NCBI GenBank assembly: GCA_026686845.1
Contig: JAIVEN010000014.1
Coordinates: 37,222,001-37,286,000 of the forward strand
Length of the DNA stretch: 64,000 nucleotides
Source of the DNA: Adenanthera pavonina
Lineage: Eukaryota; Streptophyta; Magnoliopsida; Fabales; Fabaceae
Direction: 5' to 3'
Shown here: piece after piece, positions 1-9,665 of the stretch
Layout: each line of letters opens with the position of its first letter
How positions within the stretch are numbered: position 1 is the first letter of the stretch
The notes under the pieces: generated by a model
Told to the model about the DNA's origin: nothing
What the model saw: only the letters and a program-made list of their open reading frames with translations
Databases searched by the model: none
Position numbers and translations under genes: made by a program

Positions 1-1803
1 ACGCTCTAGATCAATGGGAGCCGTACTAACACATCATGATGACTCTAGGCCAAAAGAACAGGCAATCTATTAACTGAGCAAGAAGTTTAATGATTATGAG
101 TCACATTACTAGACAATTGAGCGAACTTGTTGTGGGCTAGTATGGACTACAACAAGATTAAGGCAGCATATGCTCTACTACACCACCTGGTTAATCTCTA
201 GAATGGATCTATTAAACTATATATTTGAGAGCCCACATATAGCTGGTAGAGTCTCTAAATGGCAAGTAATATTTTTAAGTATGACATAAAATTTATGACT
301 CAAAAGTCCTTGAAAGGAAGCGTGTTTACTGACCATTGAGTAGAAAGTCCTTTAGATGATTACCACTTGTTGGACTTTCAGTTCCCTGATGAAGACATAT
401 GTGACATAAAAAAAAGTAATGAAGATGGTATATGGGAGATGTATTTTGATGGTGCTGCTAACACATTTGGAAATGGGGTTGAAGCAATGATTGTGTCTCT
501 AGAAGGGAAACAATTTCCAGTAGCTGTCAAGTTGGAATTTAAGTGCACTAGCAACTCTTATAATTTATCAAGTTAAGGGGGATGGAGGACTAAGGATTCA
601 AAATTTATCCTTTACCAAGAGCTTTTAACACAGTTGAGCAAGCAATTCAAAGTCATTAACTTTCATCATATGACTCGAGATAAGAATCGATTTATTGAAA
701 CTTTAGCTACATTAGCAGCAATGATTCAACTTGACTCTAGTGTCCATGTTCAGCCAATCCGAATTGAAACTAGAAGTTCTCCAGTGTATTGTTCAAATGT
801 TGAAGAGGAAAATGATGGTCAACCATGGTTCTGTGATATTAAGACCTATATAGCAAGTATGACATACCCAATGGACACCATTGAAAGTGACAAAAAAACC
901 ATTCACCATTTGGCTATGAGCTTCTTTATCAGCAATGGTATTCTATATAAGAAGTTATGATGGTACCTTGCTACGTTGTGTGGATTCAAAAGAAGCACAA
1001 AAGGTCATGACAGAAATCCATGAAGGCATATGTGGCACACATAAAAATGGTCATACGATGGCTAAGCAAATCCAAAGATGTGGCTATTTTTAGCTTACCA
1101 TAGAGAAGGATTGCATCAACTATGTTAGGAAATGCCATAAGTGTCAAATATACTCAGACAAGATAAATGTTCCTCCATCCCCATTACATAATATGGTTTC
1201 CCCTTGGCCATTCTCCATGTGGACCAATCAATCCTAAAGCTTCCAACGAGCATTATTTCATCCTTGTTGCCATTGATTATTTCACCAAGTGGATTAAGGC
1301 TAATTCTTTCTCCAGCATTAATGAAAAATCATTTGTCAAGTTCTTAAAGACAAATATCATTTGTCGTTGTGGACTACCTGAAAGAATAATCATGGACAAT
1401 GCACCTAATTTAAATGAAGTAGTAGTCAAGAGCTTTTATGAACAGTTCAAGATCAAACATAACAATTCAGCACCATATAGGCCACAAATGAATGGAGTAG
1501 TTAAAGCAGCAAATAAGAACATTAAGAAGATCATTGGCAAAATGACTGTAACTTACAACGATTGGTATGAAATGCTCCCATATGCCTTACGTGGATATCG
1601 TACCACTGTACGTACCTCAACAGGGGCAACCCCTTATTCCCTAGTATATGGGATGGAAGCTATCACCCCTATTGAAGTGGAAATCTCATCTTTAAGAGTA
1701 TTGGCTAAAGCTAATCTAGAAGAGAATGAGTGGATACGAACTCGGTTTGAACAATTGAACATGATTGAAGGAAGAAGACTAACAGCAATATGTCATGGGC
1801 AAT
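1..1803 (+). pseudogene. Tat pol fragment, copy A: RNase H, aRNH and integrase N-part
   Basis: Decayed 3' half of a gypsy polyprotein. Positions 1-330 are the RT-linked RNase H remnant, with several stops. Positions 367-576 begin an archaeal-type RNase H (motif MYFDGAANTFGNG). That domain is cut after EFKCTSN: the sequence jumps to the IYQVKG-RTKD part, so the middle containing further catalytic acids is deleted, with a frameshift. Positions 634-957 are the linker to integrase. About 1005-1155 is the HHCC zinc-finger region with a stop, and 1200-1803 is the integrase core. Core landmarks are VAIDYFTKW, IMDNAPN and YRPQMNGVVKAANKN. In the last, the position normally held by the catalytic Glu of D-D-E is Lys (1503-1505). 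The product cannot be active. The frame is finally broken by the LTR at 1806. Confidence 0.85.
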
Positions 1804-2352
1804 TATGTTAGCAAGGCTGACTTCCCAAGAGGGGGGTGAATTGGGAAGATTGAAATTTTTCTGCACAAAGTGAAATGGGTGAAGACAGCACAGTGTAATG
1901 GAAGCAACGTATAAAATAGAGCAAGCTGAAAAGTAAAGATAGGAAGCAGAAGACTCAGTAATTTATCCTGGTTCGGTCTATCCACTTGACCTACGTCTAG
2001 TCCTCAAGGCAACTCTTGAGATTTTTCCACTATACAGTAAGAATTCAACGAGCTTCTTGCTAATGCCACAGTACAACGAGTATGCTCTGTTTCTGGAGCT
2101 TTCTCAATCTCTCTAAGCACTTCTACAATGTGCTCCCCAATCCCCTTGTGATTTCCCTTCACAAGTAAATCTATCTTCCAGATGAAGAGTAGATTGTTTA
2201 CAAAGATATAACTCTCTTGAATAGAGTAGATATGAAGGTTGAAGTACAGATATTGAAGTTAAGAGGGTAAAAGCTTTTTTTGAGAAATTGCTTTGGCAGA
2301 GATTCAGTATATACAAGTTTTATTTGTTTTTTTTTTCACAACTTCAAATGAT

Positions 2353-2365
2353 GTTATATTTATAG
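2353..2365 (-). promoter_or_regulatory. TATA box of the copia LTR
   Basis: On the - strand this reads CTATAAATATAAC. It lies between the palindrome-rich U3 part and the R/U5 side of the LTR, the position expected for the retrotransposon core promoter. Transcription would run toward lower coordinates. Confidence 0.6.
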
Positions 2366-2469
2366 ATTTAGGTCTCAAATGTCCGTTAGAGACAAAATCT
2401 ATCCGTTGGGAAAGTTATCCAATGGTTACTCTGAAAAACTATCCGTTCACTAACCGCATTTAATGTTTC

Positions 2470-3410
2470 TGACATACTGAAATTCGAATTTTGGTTGTCC
2501 AACAGACGAATTTCGAAGGAACCGAAGGTTAAAGCTTTCAACGTTACAGCACGAAGTTCGTCTGTTCATGAAGTGAAATTCAAATTTTGAAACTTACAAA
2601 ACATTTTCACAATATGACATACGAATTTTCAATAGGAAAGTTTTTCGGTTAAGTGTGAAAAGTGTTTTCAATTTTCTACAGTGCCTTCGAAATTCGAATT
2701 TTGGAAGCCCAAAATTCGTCTGTCTGAAGAACGTTCAAAGAGGCACTGTAGTTCACTTTCTTCGAAATTCAAATTTTGAAGTAGTGAAGTTCGTCTGTCA
2801 GAGAGATTCTTTTCAGACTAACTTCAACATTCGAAGTTACAAAGCTCTGTCATTCGTATGTCAATATTTCATTCCAACAGACTCACAAACTTAGCTTCTG
2901 AAATTCGAATTTTAATGTTCAAAGTTCGTCTGACAGAAAGCAGTTTTGAAACTTAAATTATTCTTGATCTCAGATGAACTTTAACATTATTTCAGACGAA
3001 TTTCTTCCATTTTCATAAGTTGTGATTTGTCTGAAATTCAAATTTTGAAGACTCAAAGTTCGTCTGTTTCAAAGAAGCTCATTTCAGACTTATATGAAAA
3101 TTCGAATGTTGGAAAGTCAAAGTTCGTCTGTCAGAGAGCATTTTTCAAACTCAATTTCATCTTGATTTCAGATGAGCTTCAACATTATGTCAGACGAATT
3201 TCTTTGGTTTTCACAAACTGCATTTTATCTGAAATTCGAATTTTGAGGATGTGAAGTTTGTCTGTCAGTGAAAAGCTTCTTTCAGTCTTTGATGGAAATT
3301 CAAATTTTGGATAATCAAAATTCGTCTGACAGAGAGATAACTCTTCAGACTTGTTCAGTTTTGACTCAAAATTCGAATTTCCAAAGGCAAAGTTCGAATT
3401 TCCAGTATGA
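2470..3410. repeat. U3 array of AAATTCGAATTT palindromes and GTTCGTCTG motifs (solo LTR)
   Basis: About ten copies of a two-part motif occur at irregular 60-130-bp spacing. The first part is AAATTCGAATTT or a one-base variant, and after roughly 10-18 bases comes AAAGTTCGTCTGTCAG or a variant. Perfect 12-base palindromes begin at 2480, 2690, 2901, 3232 and 3369. The reverse form CAGACGAATTTC also occurs, at 2503, 2993 and 3191. The array lies upstream of the TATA box, in U3. Confidence 0.85.
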
Positions 3411-3678
3411 CAGTTCATTTTAAACTTTCAAACTTCGTCTGTTTGTGGGTATTTTTCAAATAAGTCAAGATTTAACACACAATCAAGGTTTAAAAACATC
3501 TTTTCTTAAAATCAAAAACTTTTACCCTCATTTGAACATAACAAAAGATCCTACTGAAGATCTAGCAGATAATACTCAGAAATTCTTCACTTGAAGCACT
3601 TTGATCTCCTTTGATATCTTCAATCCAAACTTTTGGATGTTAGTTTGGAATCATCAAAACTCTTGATTCAACAAATTA

Positions 3679-3932
3679 TACCAGAAAAAGATGGCAAGAG
3701 CCTTTAATAAGAAACACTGACCAAGAGAATTTAAAGTTTTCCATCTAGTTCTGAGAAAGGTCTTGCCAAATCAAGAAGATAATAGGGGCAAGTGAGCCCC
3801 AACTTATGAAGGTCCTTATGTTGTCAAGCATGTATTCTCAAGAGGTGCATTAATCCTGACTAACATGGATGGCCAAAAATTACCAAGAAATATTAACACA
3901 GATGCTGTCGAAAAATATTATGCCTAAAAAGG
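3679..3932 (+). pseudogene. Integrase C-terminus of Tat pol, copy A
   Basis: Continuation of the interrupted integrase after the solo LTR and its target-site duplication. Readable segments include MARAFNKK, FKVFHLVLRKVLPNQEDNRGK, APTYEGPYVVKHVFSRGAL and LPRNINTDAVEKYYA, then TAA at 3930-3932. These are the GPF/Y-like C-terminal landmarks of gypsy integrases. At least two in-frame stops (one before PREF, one before APTYEG) break it. The same segment recurs at 19415-19668. Confidence 0.85.
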
Positions 3933-4100
3933 CTATAAGCACTATTTGGAATAGACTCATTTATTACTCACAAAATGCATATCTTTGGCAACATGACAAA
4001 GAAAGACTATTCATACTATATCCTTTTTTTATTCACATGATTATTGACTGTTGCCATTGTACTTCATCTTTTCAATAAAAATGCCTTTTTTAACAAATCC

Positions 4101-4121
4101 TTTATATATATATATATATAT
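4101..4121. repeat. (TA)n microsatellite in the Tat 3' region, copy A
   Basis: An uninterrupted TA run lies between CCTT and CTCTCCC. The equivalent run in copy B (about 19839-19854) is two TA units shorter, one of the few length differences between the copies. Confidence 0.9.
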
Positions 4122-4233
4122 CTCTCCCTTTCCAATTACACATTTATCAATGCATTTATAAGGGACAACATTTATTAAAATAATTACTTAATGTGATTGA
4201 TATATTCGATATGATTTACTCCAAGTTAACTTT

Positions 4234-4245
4234 CATGATTGCAAT
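4234..4245. other. Junction of the tandem duplication
   Basis: Up to 4239 (AACTTTCATG) the sequence equals copy B up to 19969. From 4240 (ATTGCAATGG) it becomes coding sequence upstream of RT, whereas copy B continues GTTTTAGTACC. The joint therefore fuses the region 3' of integrase to the middle of a pol gene. The implied duplicated unit is 4240-19969, about 15.7 kb. Any homology with the missing start of copy A cannot be seen. Confidence 0.85.
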
Positions 4246-5450
4246 GGTTTCTCCTAGTATTGACAAAATTGATGCTTGGATCTCAGTCAATAGCTTAAGA
4301 GAAGCATTAGCAAAGCAGGAATTTGAGAACGCTTTAGATATTATTACTCTAGAGTAACTTGTTTTGATTATGTTGTCCCTCTTTTTGTCTTGTTATTTCA
4401 TCTAATACCCCTGGAATTTGATTTCCTTAAAACTTTTGTCCTATGTGGAGGTTTCTGAGCCCCTAAACAATGATTTGTGTGTTACATCTAATATGCATAA
4501 TTGTGAGTCTGAGAATGGAGAGTTAATTCAAATATATACAAAACTCCTTGATTTAGAAGAAAAAAGAATGTGCCCACATAAAGAAGTAATTGAGATAATA
4601 AATATGGGAACTGAAGAAGACAAAAAGGAGCTTAAAATAGTTGATAATCCAGAAAGGGAGCAAATGATTCAACTTTTTAAGGAGTACATGGACGTGTTTG
4701 TATGGTCTTATAGAGACATACCTGAGCTTAATCTAGGGACCGTTGTTTATAGGATCCCTTTGTTCCCTGATATTAAGCCAAAAAAGCAGAAATTAAGAAG
4801 GGTGACTATAGAAATGTCTCTAATAATTCAAGAAGAGGTGATAAAGCAATTAGAGGCGGGTTTCTTAGAAGTAGATAAATACCCTCAATGGATAGCAAAC
4901 ATCGTCCTTGTCCCAAAGAAAGATAGGAAAATACAAATGTGTGCTGATTATCGAGATTTAAATAAGGCTATCCCTTAAGATGATTTTCCATTGCCTCACA
5001 TTGATGTCTTAGTTGATAGTATAGCACGAAACCATTGATACTTGTTCATGGATGGGTATTCAGGGTACAACCAAATTCCCATGCATGAAGAAGATAAAGA
5101 GAAAACCACTTTTATTACATAGTGGGGAACTATAGTTATCGAGTGATGCCCTTTAGTTTGAAGAAAGCTAGGGCAACATATCAACAAGTTATAGTGGCAC
5201 TATTTCATGATATGATGCATAAGGAGATTGAAGTATATGTTGATGATATGGTAGCTAAGTCAACTGAAGGGGAAAGTCATGTCGCATTCCTTAGAAAGTT
5301 ATTTGAAAGGCTGCGCAAATATAAACTCAGATTGAACCTTAATAAATGCGTCTTTGGAGCTCTATCTGGAAAATTATTGGGATTCATTGTAAGCCACAAG
5401 GGTATAGAAATAGATCCCGATAAAGTAAAAGTAATTTGAGAAATGCAATC
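4240..5450 (+). pseudogene. Tat reverse transcriptase region, copy B
   Basis: The fragment opens with a stretch readable as IDKIDAWISVNSLREALAK, continues through an acidic linker (4418-4750) and then RT. RT landmarks are PLFPDIKPKKQKLRR, EAGFLEVDKYPQWIANIVLV, MCADYRDLNKA, FMDGYSGYNQIPMHEEDKEK, VMPFSLKKARATYQ and the catalytic YVDD (5236-5247), followed by LLGFIVSHKGIEIDPDKV. Stops fall after NKAIP (4976-4978), at NH-stop-YLF, before WGNYSYR and at 5437-5439. The primary active-site aspartates are kept but the frame is not. The motifs match Tat-lineage RT. Confidence 0.9.
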
Positions 5451-7492
5451 TCCTCAGACAAAAAAAGAAGTTTGAAGTTTCCTAGGATGGCTAAATTATA
5501 GTGCCAGATTTATTGCAAACTTGATTGCAACTTGTGAGTCGATTTTCAAACTGCTAAAGAAAAACAACATAGAGGGATGGGATGATAATTGCCAACAAGC
5601 ATTTGACAAAATTAAAGATTATCTGCTAAATCCCCTATTTTTGTTTCCTCCTACACTAGGACGACCTTTAATCCTTTACTTGACAATACGCTCTAGATCA
5701 ATGGGAGCCGTACTAACACATCATGATGACTCTAGGCCAAAAGAACAGGCAATCTATTAACTGAGCAAGAAGTTTAATGATTATGAGTCACATTACTAGA
5801 CAATTGAGCGAACTTGTTGTGGGCTAGTATGGACTACAACAAGATTAAGGCAGCATATGCTCTACTACACCACCTGGTTAATCTCTAGAATGGATCTATT
5901 AAACTATATATTTGAGAGCCCACATATAGCTGGTAGAGTCTCTAAATGGCAAGTAATATTTTTAAGTATGACATAAAATTTATGACTCAAAAGTCCTTGA
6001 AAGGAAGCGTGTTTACTGACCATTGAGTAGAAAGTCCTTTAGATGATTACCACTTGTTGGACTTTCAGTTCCCTGATGAAGACATATGTGACATAAAAAA
6101 AAGTAATGAAGATGGTATATGGGAGATGTATTTTGATGGTGCTGCTAACACATTTGGAAATGGGGTTGAAGCAATGATTGTGTCTCTAGAAGGGAAACAA
6201 TTTCCAGTAGCTGTCAAGTTGGAATTTAAGTGCACTAGCAACTCTTATAATTTATCAAGTTAAGGGGGATGGAGGACTAAGGATTCAAAATTTATCCTTT
6301 ACCAAGAGCTTTTAACACAGTTGAGCAAGCAATTCAAAGTCATTAACTTTCATCATATGACTCGAGATAAGAATCGATTTATTGAAACTTTAGCTACATT
6401 AGCAGCAATGATTCAACTTGACTCTAGTGTCCATGTTCAGCCAATCCGAATTGAAACTAGAAGTTCTCCAGTGTATTGTTCAAATGTTGAAGAGGAAAAT
6501 GATGGTCAACCATGGTTCTGTGAAATTAAGACCTATATAGCAAGTATGACATACCCAATGGACACCATTGAAAGTGACAAAAAAACCATTCACCATTTGG
6601 CTATGAGCTTCTTTATCAGCAATGGTATTCTATATAAGAAGTTATGATGGTACCTTGCTACGTTGTGTGGATTCAAAAGAAGCACAAAAGGTCATGACAG
6701 AAATCCATGAAGGCATATGTGGCACACATAAAAATGGTCATACGATGGCTAAGCAAATCCAAAGATGTGGCTATTTTTAGCTTACCATAGAGAAGGATTG
6801 CATCAACTATGTTAGGAAATGCCATAAGTGTCAAATACACTCAGACAAGATAAATGTTCCTCCATCCCCATTACATAATATGGTTTCCCCTTGGCCATTC
6901 TCCATGTGGACCAATCAATCCTAAAGCTTCCAACGAGCATTGTTTCATCCTTGTTGCCATTGATTATTTCACCAAGTGGATTAAGGCTAATTCTTTCTCC
7001 AGCATTAATAAAAAATCATTTGTCAAGTTCTTAAAGACAAATATCATTTGTCGTTGTGGACTACCTGAAAGAATAATCATGGACAATGCACCTAATTTAA
7101 ATGAAGTAGTAGTCAAGAGCTTTTATGAACAGTTCAAGATCAAACATAATAATTCAGCACCATATAGGCCACAAATGAATGGAGTAGTTAAAGCAGCAAA
7201 TAAGAACATTAAGAAGATCATTGGCAAAATGACTGTAACTTACAACGATTGGTATGAAATGCTCCCATATGCCTTACGTGGATATCGTACCACTGTACGT
7301 ACCTCAACAGGGGCAACCCCTTATTCCCTAGTATATGGGATGGAAGCTATCACCCCTATTGAAGTGGAAATCTCATCTTTAAGAGTATTGGCTAAAGCTA
7401 ATCTAGAAGAGAATGAGTGGATACGAACTCGGTTTGAACAATTGAACATGATTGAAGGAAGAAGACTAACAGCAATATGTCATGGGCAATTA
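5451..7492 (+). pseudogene. Tat RNase H, aRNH and integrase, copy B
   Basis: This continues the RT region: SFLGWLNYSARFI, the RNase H (ILYLTIRSRSMGAVL), then the truncated archaeal-type RNase H (6054-6263) and the integrase core (6854-7490). From 5688 on it is the counterpart of positions 1-1805. It shares the same aRNH deletion, the same stops and the same Glu-to-Lys change (7190-7192), so these defects predate the duplication. Small differences include GAAATT versus GATATT near 6522 and Cys versus Tyr near 6943. It is interrupted at 7493 by the full copia element. Confidence 0.9.
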
Positions 7493-8039
7493 TGTTAGCA
7501 AGGCTGACTTCCCAAGAGGGGGGTGAATTGGGAAGATTGAAATTTTTCTACACAAAGTGAAATGGGTGAAGACAGCACAGTGTAATGGAAGCAACGTATA
7601 AAACAGAGCAAGCTGAAAAGTAAAGATAGGAAGCAGAAGACTCAGTAATTTATCCTGGTTCGGTCTATCCACTTGACCTACGTCCAGTCCTCAAAGCAAC
7701 TCTTGAGATTTTTCCACTATACAGCAAGAATTTAAAGGGCTTCTTGCTAATGCCACAGTACAACGAATATGCTCTGTTTCTGGAGCTTTCTTAATCTCTC
7801 TAAGCACTTCTACAATGTGCTCCCCAATCCCCTTGTGATTTCCCCTCAAAAGTAAATCTATCTTCCAGATAAAGAGTAGATTGTTTACAAAGATATAACT
7901 CTCTTGAATAGAGTAGATATGAAGGTTGAAGTACAGATATTGAAGTTAAGAGGGTAAAAGCTTTTTTTGAGAAATTGATTTGGCAGAGATTCAGTATATA
8001 CAAGTTTTATTTGTTTTTTTTTTCACAACTTCAAATAAT

Positions 8040-8052
8040 GTTATATTTATAG
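8040..8052 (-). promoter_or_regulatory. TATA box in the 3' LTR of element 1
   Basis: It reads CTATAAATATAAC on the - strand, at the same LTR position as in the solo LTR. It would drive transcription out of the 3' LTR toward lower coordinates, that is antisense into the Tat pol relic. Confidence 0.55.
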
Positions 8053-8159
8053 ATTTAGATCTCAAATGTCCGTTAGAGACAAAATCTATCCGTTGGGAAA
8101 GTTATCCAACGGTTCCTCTGAAAAACTATCCGTTTACCAACCGCATTTAATGTTTCTGA

Positions 8160-9100
8160 CATATTGAAATTCAAATTTTGGTTGCCCAACAGACGAATTT
8201 TGAAGAAACCGAAGGTTAAAGCTTTCAACGTTACAACACGAAGTTCGTCTGTTCATGAAGTGAAATTCAAATTTTGAAACTTACAAAACATTTTCACAAT
8301 GTGACATACGAAATTTCAAGAGGAAAGTTTTTCGGTTAAGTGTGAACAGTGTTTTCAATTTTCTACAGTGCCTTCGAAATTCAAATTTTGGAAGCCCAAA
8401 ATTCGTCTGTCTGTAGAACGTTCAAAGAGGCACAATAGTTCACTTTCTTTGAAATTCAAATTTTGAAGTAGTGAAGTTCGTCTGTCATAGAGATTCTTTT
8501 CAGACTAACTTCAACATTCGAAGTTACAAAGCTCTGTCATTCGTATGTCAATATTTCATTCCAATAGACTCACAAACTTAGCTTCTGAAAATTGAATTTT
8601 AATGTTCAAAGTTCGTCTGACAGAAAGCAGTTTTGAAACTTAAATTATTCTTGATCTCAGATGAACTTTAACATTGTTTCAGACGAATTTCTTCCATTTT
8701 CATAAGTTGTGATTTATCTGAAATTCGAATTTTGAAGACTCAAAGTTCGTCTGTTTCAAAGAAACTCATTTCAGACTTATATGAAAATTCGAATGTTGGA
8801 AAGTCAAAGTTCGTCTGTCAGAGAGCATTTTTCAAACTCAATTTCATCTTGATTTCAGATAAGCTTCAACATTATGTCAGAGGAATTTCTTTGGTTTTCA
8901 CAAACTGCATTTTATCTGAAATTCAAATTTTGAGGATGTGAAGTTCGTCTGTCAGTGAAAAGCTTCTTTCAGTCTTTGATGGAAATTCGAATTTTGGATA
9001 ATCAAAATTCATCTGACAGAGAGACAACTCTTCAGACTTATTCAGTTTTGACTCGAAATTTGAATTTTCAACGGCAAAGTTCGAATTTCCAGTATGACAG
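8160..9100. repeat. U3 palindrome/GTTCGTCTG array, 3' LTR of element 1
   Basis: Counterpart of 2470-3410, with the same spacing and order. Several AATTCGAATT cores here have become AATTCAAATT, consistent with CpG decay. Confidence 0.8.
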
Positions 9101-9360
9101 TTCATTTTAAACTTTCAAACTTCGTTTGTTTGTGGATATTTTTCAAATAAGTCAAGATTTAACACACAATCAAGGTTTAAAAACATCTTTTCTTAAAATC
9201 AAAAACTTTTACCCTCATTTGAACATAACAAAAGATCCTACTGAAGATCTAGCATCTAATACTCAGAAATTCTTCACTTGAAGCACTTTGATCTCCTTTG
9301 ATATCTTCAATCCAAGCTTTTGGATGTTAGTTTGGAATCATCAAAACTCTTGATTCAACA

Positions 9361-9376
9361 TTCTCCCCCTTTTTGA
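9361..9376 (-). other. Polypurine tract of copia element 1
   Basis: On the - strand AAAAAGGGGGAGAA directly abuts the LTR start TGTTGAATC. This is the plus-strand primer site expected immediately upstream of a 3' LTR. Element 2 has the same tract at 52838-52852. Confidence 0.9.
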
Positions 9377-9665
9377 TGATGACAAAACAACTTACAAACT
9401 GGATTAGTACTTGAGTTTGTTTTTACAAGCTCCCCCTCAACATATGTATTATGTTTCAAAAGATATCATATATAGCAGATCAAGTGAAGATATTCAAAGA
9501 GTAATATGCACAAAACATTGCAACAAAGAAATACATTCATTTAATCAAGAGTTGCTAAACAAGAGCCAAATTAATCAAAGTTCCAATATTCAAACATTCA
9601 AAACAGCAACAGAAACACAAAACACTACAAGAGGACACAAGCCTAATTTCTAAGCAAATCTTCAA
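9377..9665. other. Noncoding 3' leader of copia element 1
   Basis: About 290 bp between the third ORF and the PPT. It holds a CTCCCCCTCAACATATG stretch that is repeated at the same place in element 2 (52907-52923). No gene is seen. Confidence 0.6.

Larger units (their letters stand above)
1806..3673 (-). mobile_element. Solo LTR of the copia family (1868 bp)
   Basis: The LTR starts TGTTAGCAAGG and ends TTCAACA, flanked by the direct repeat AATTA (1801-1805 and 3674-3678). No internal sequence remains. It is collinear with the LTRs at 7493-9360 and 17834-19409. Orientation is - because the family's PBS lies beside the TGTTAG end. Most diagnostic positions match the 17834-19409 LTR (for example the ATTCAACGAG and GTTGTCCAAC stretches), while the first 40 bases match the 7493 LTR. 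A solo LTR arises by recombination between the two LTRs of a full element. Short ORFs inside it are not genes. Confidence 0.95.
1..4239 (+). mobile_element. Ty3/gypsy Tat-lineage element, tandem copy A (5' part outside window)
   Basis: Positions 1-1805 match 5688-7492 and 3674-4239 match 19410-19969 almost base for base. Only scattered substitutions are visible, for example near 834, 1257 and 1321. This is therefore one of two tandem copies. The order RNase H, archaeal-type RNase H, integrase is that of the Tat/Ogre/Retand lineage. A solo copia LTR (1806-3673) interrupts the integrase. The copy starts before the window, and at 4239 its 3' flank joins abruptly to mid-pol sequence of copy B. 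Lineage comes from remembered family features and was not tested by phylogeny. Confidence 0.85.
7493..9360 (-). mobile_element. 3' LTR of copia element 1 (1868 bp)
   Basis: The LTR runs TGTTAGCAAGG to TTCAACA and has the same length as the solo LTR. It differs from the 5' LTR at many scattered positions (for example CTACACAAAG versus CTGCACAAAG, and GTTGCCCAAC versus GTTGTCCAAC), so the insertion is not very recent. It keeps the TATA box and the full U3 array, although some palindromes have decayed to AAATTCAAATTT. Confidence 0.95.

Noticed and set aside
1803..2316. Short - strand ORFs in the LTRs (also near 7490, 17685 and 61183)
   Set aside because: They recur only because the LTR recurs, and they lie in U5/R untranslated sequence.
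2470..3410. CRISPR-like regularly spaced palindromic repeats
   Set aside because: Spacing is irregular, repeats vary, and the array lies in U3 of a plant LTR present five times in the window.
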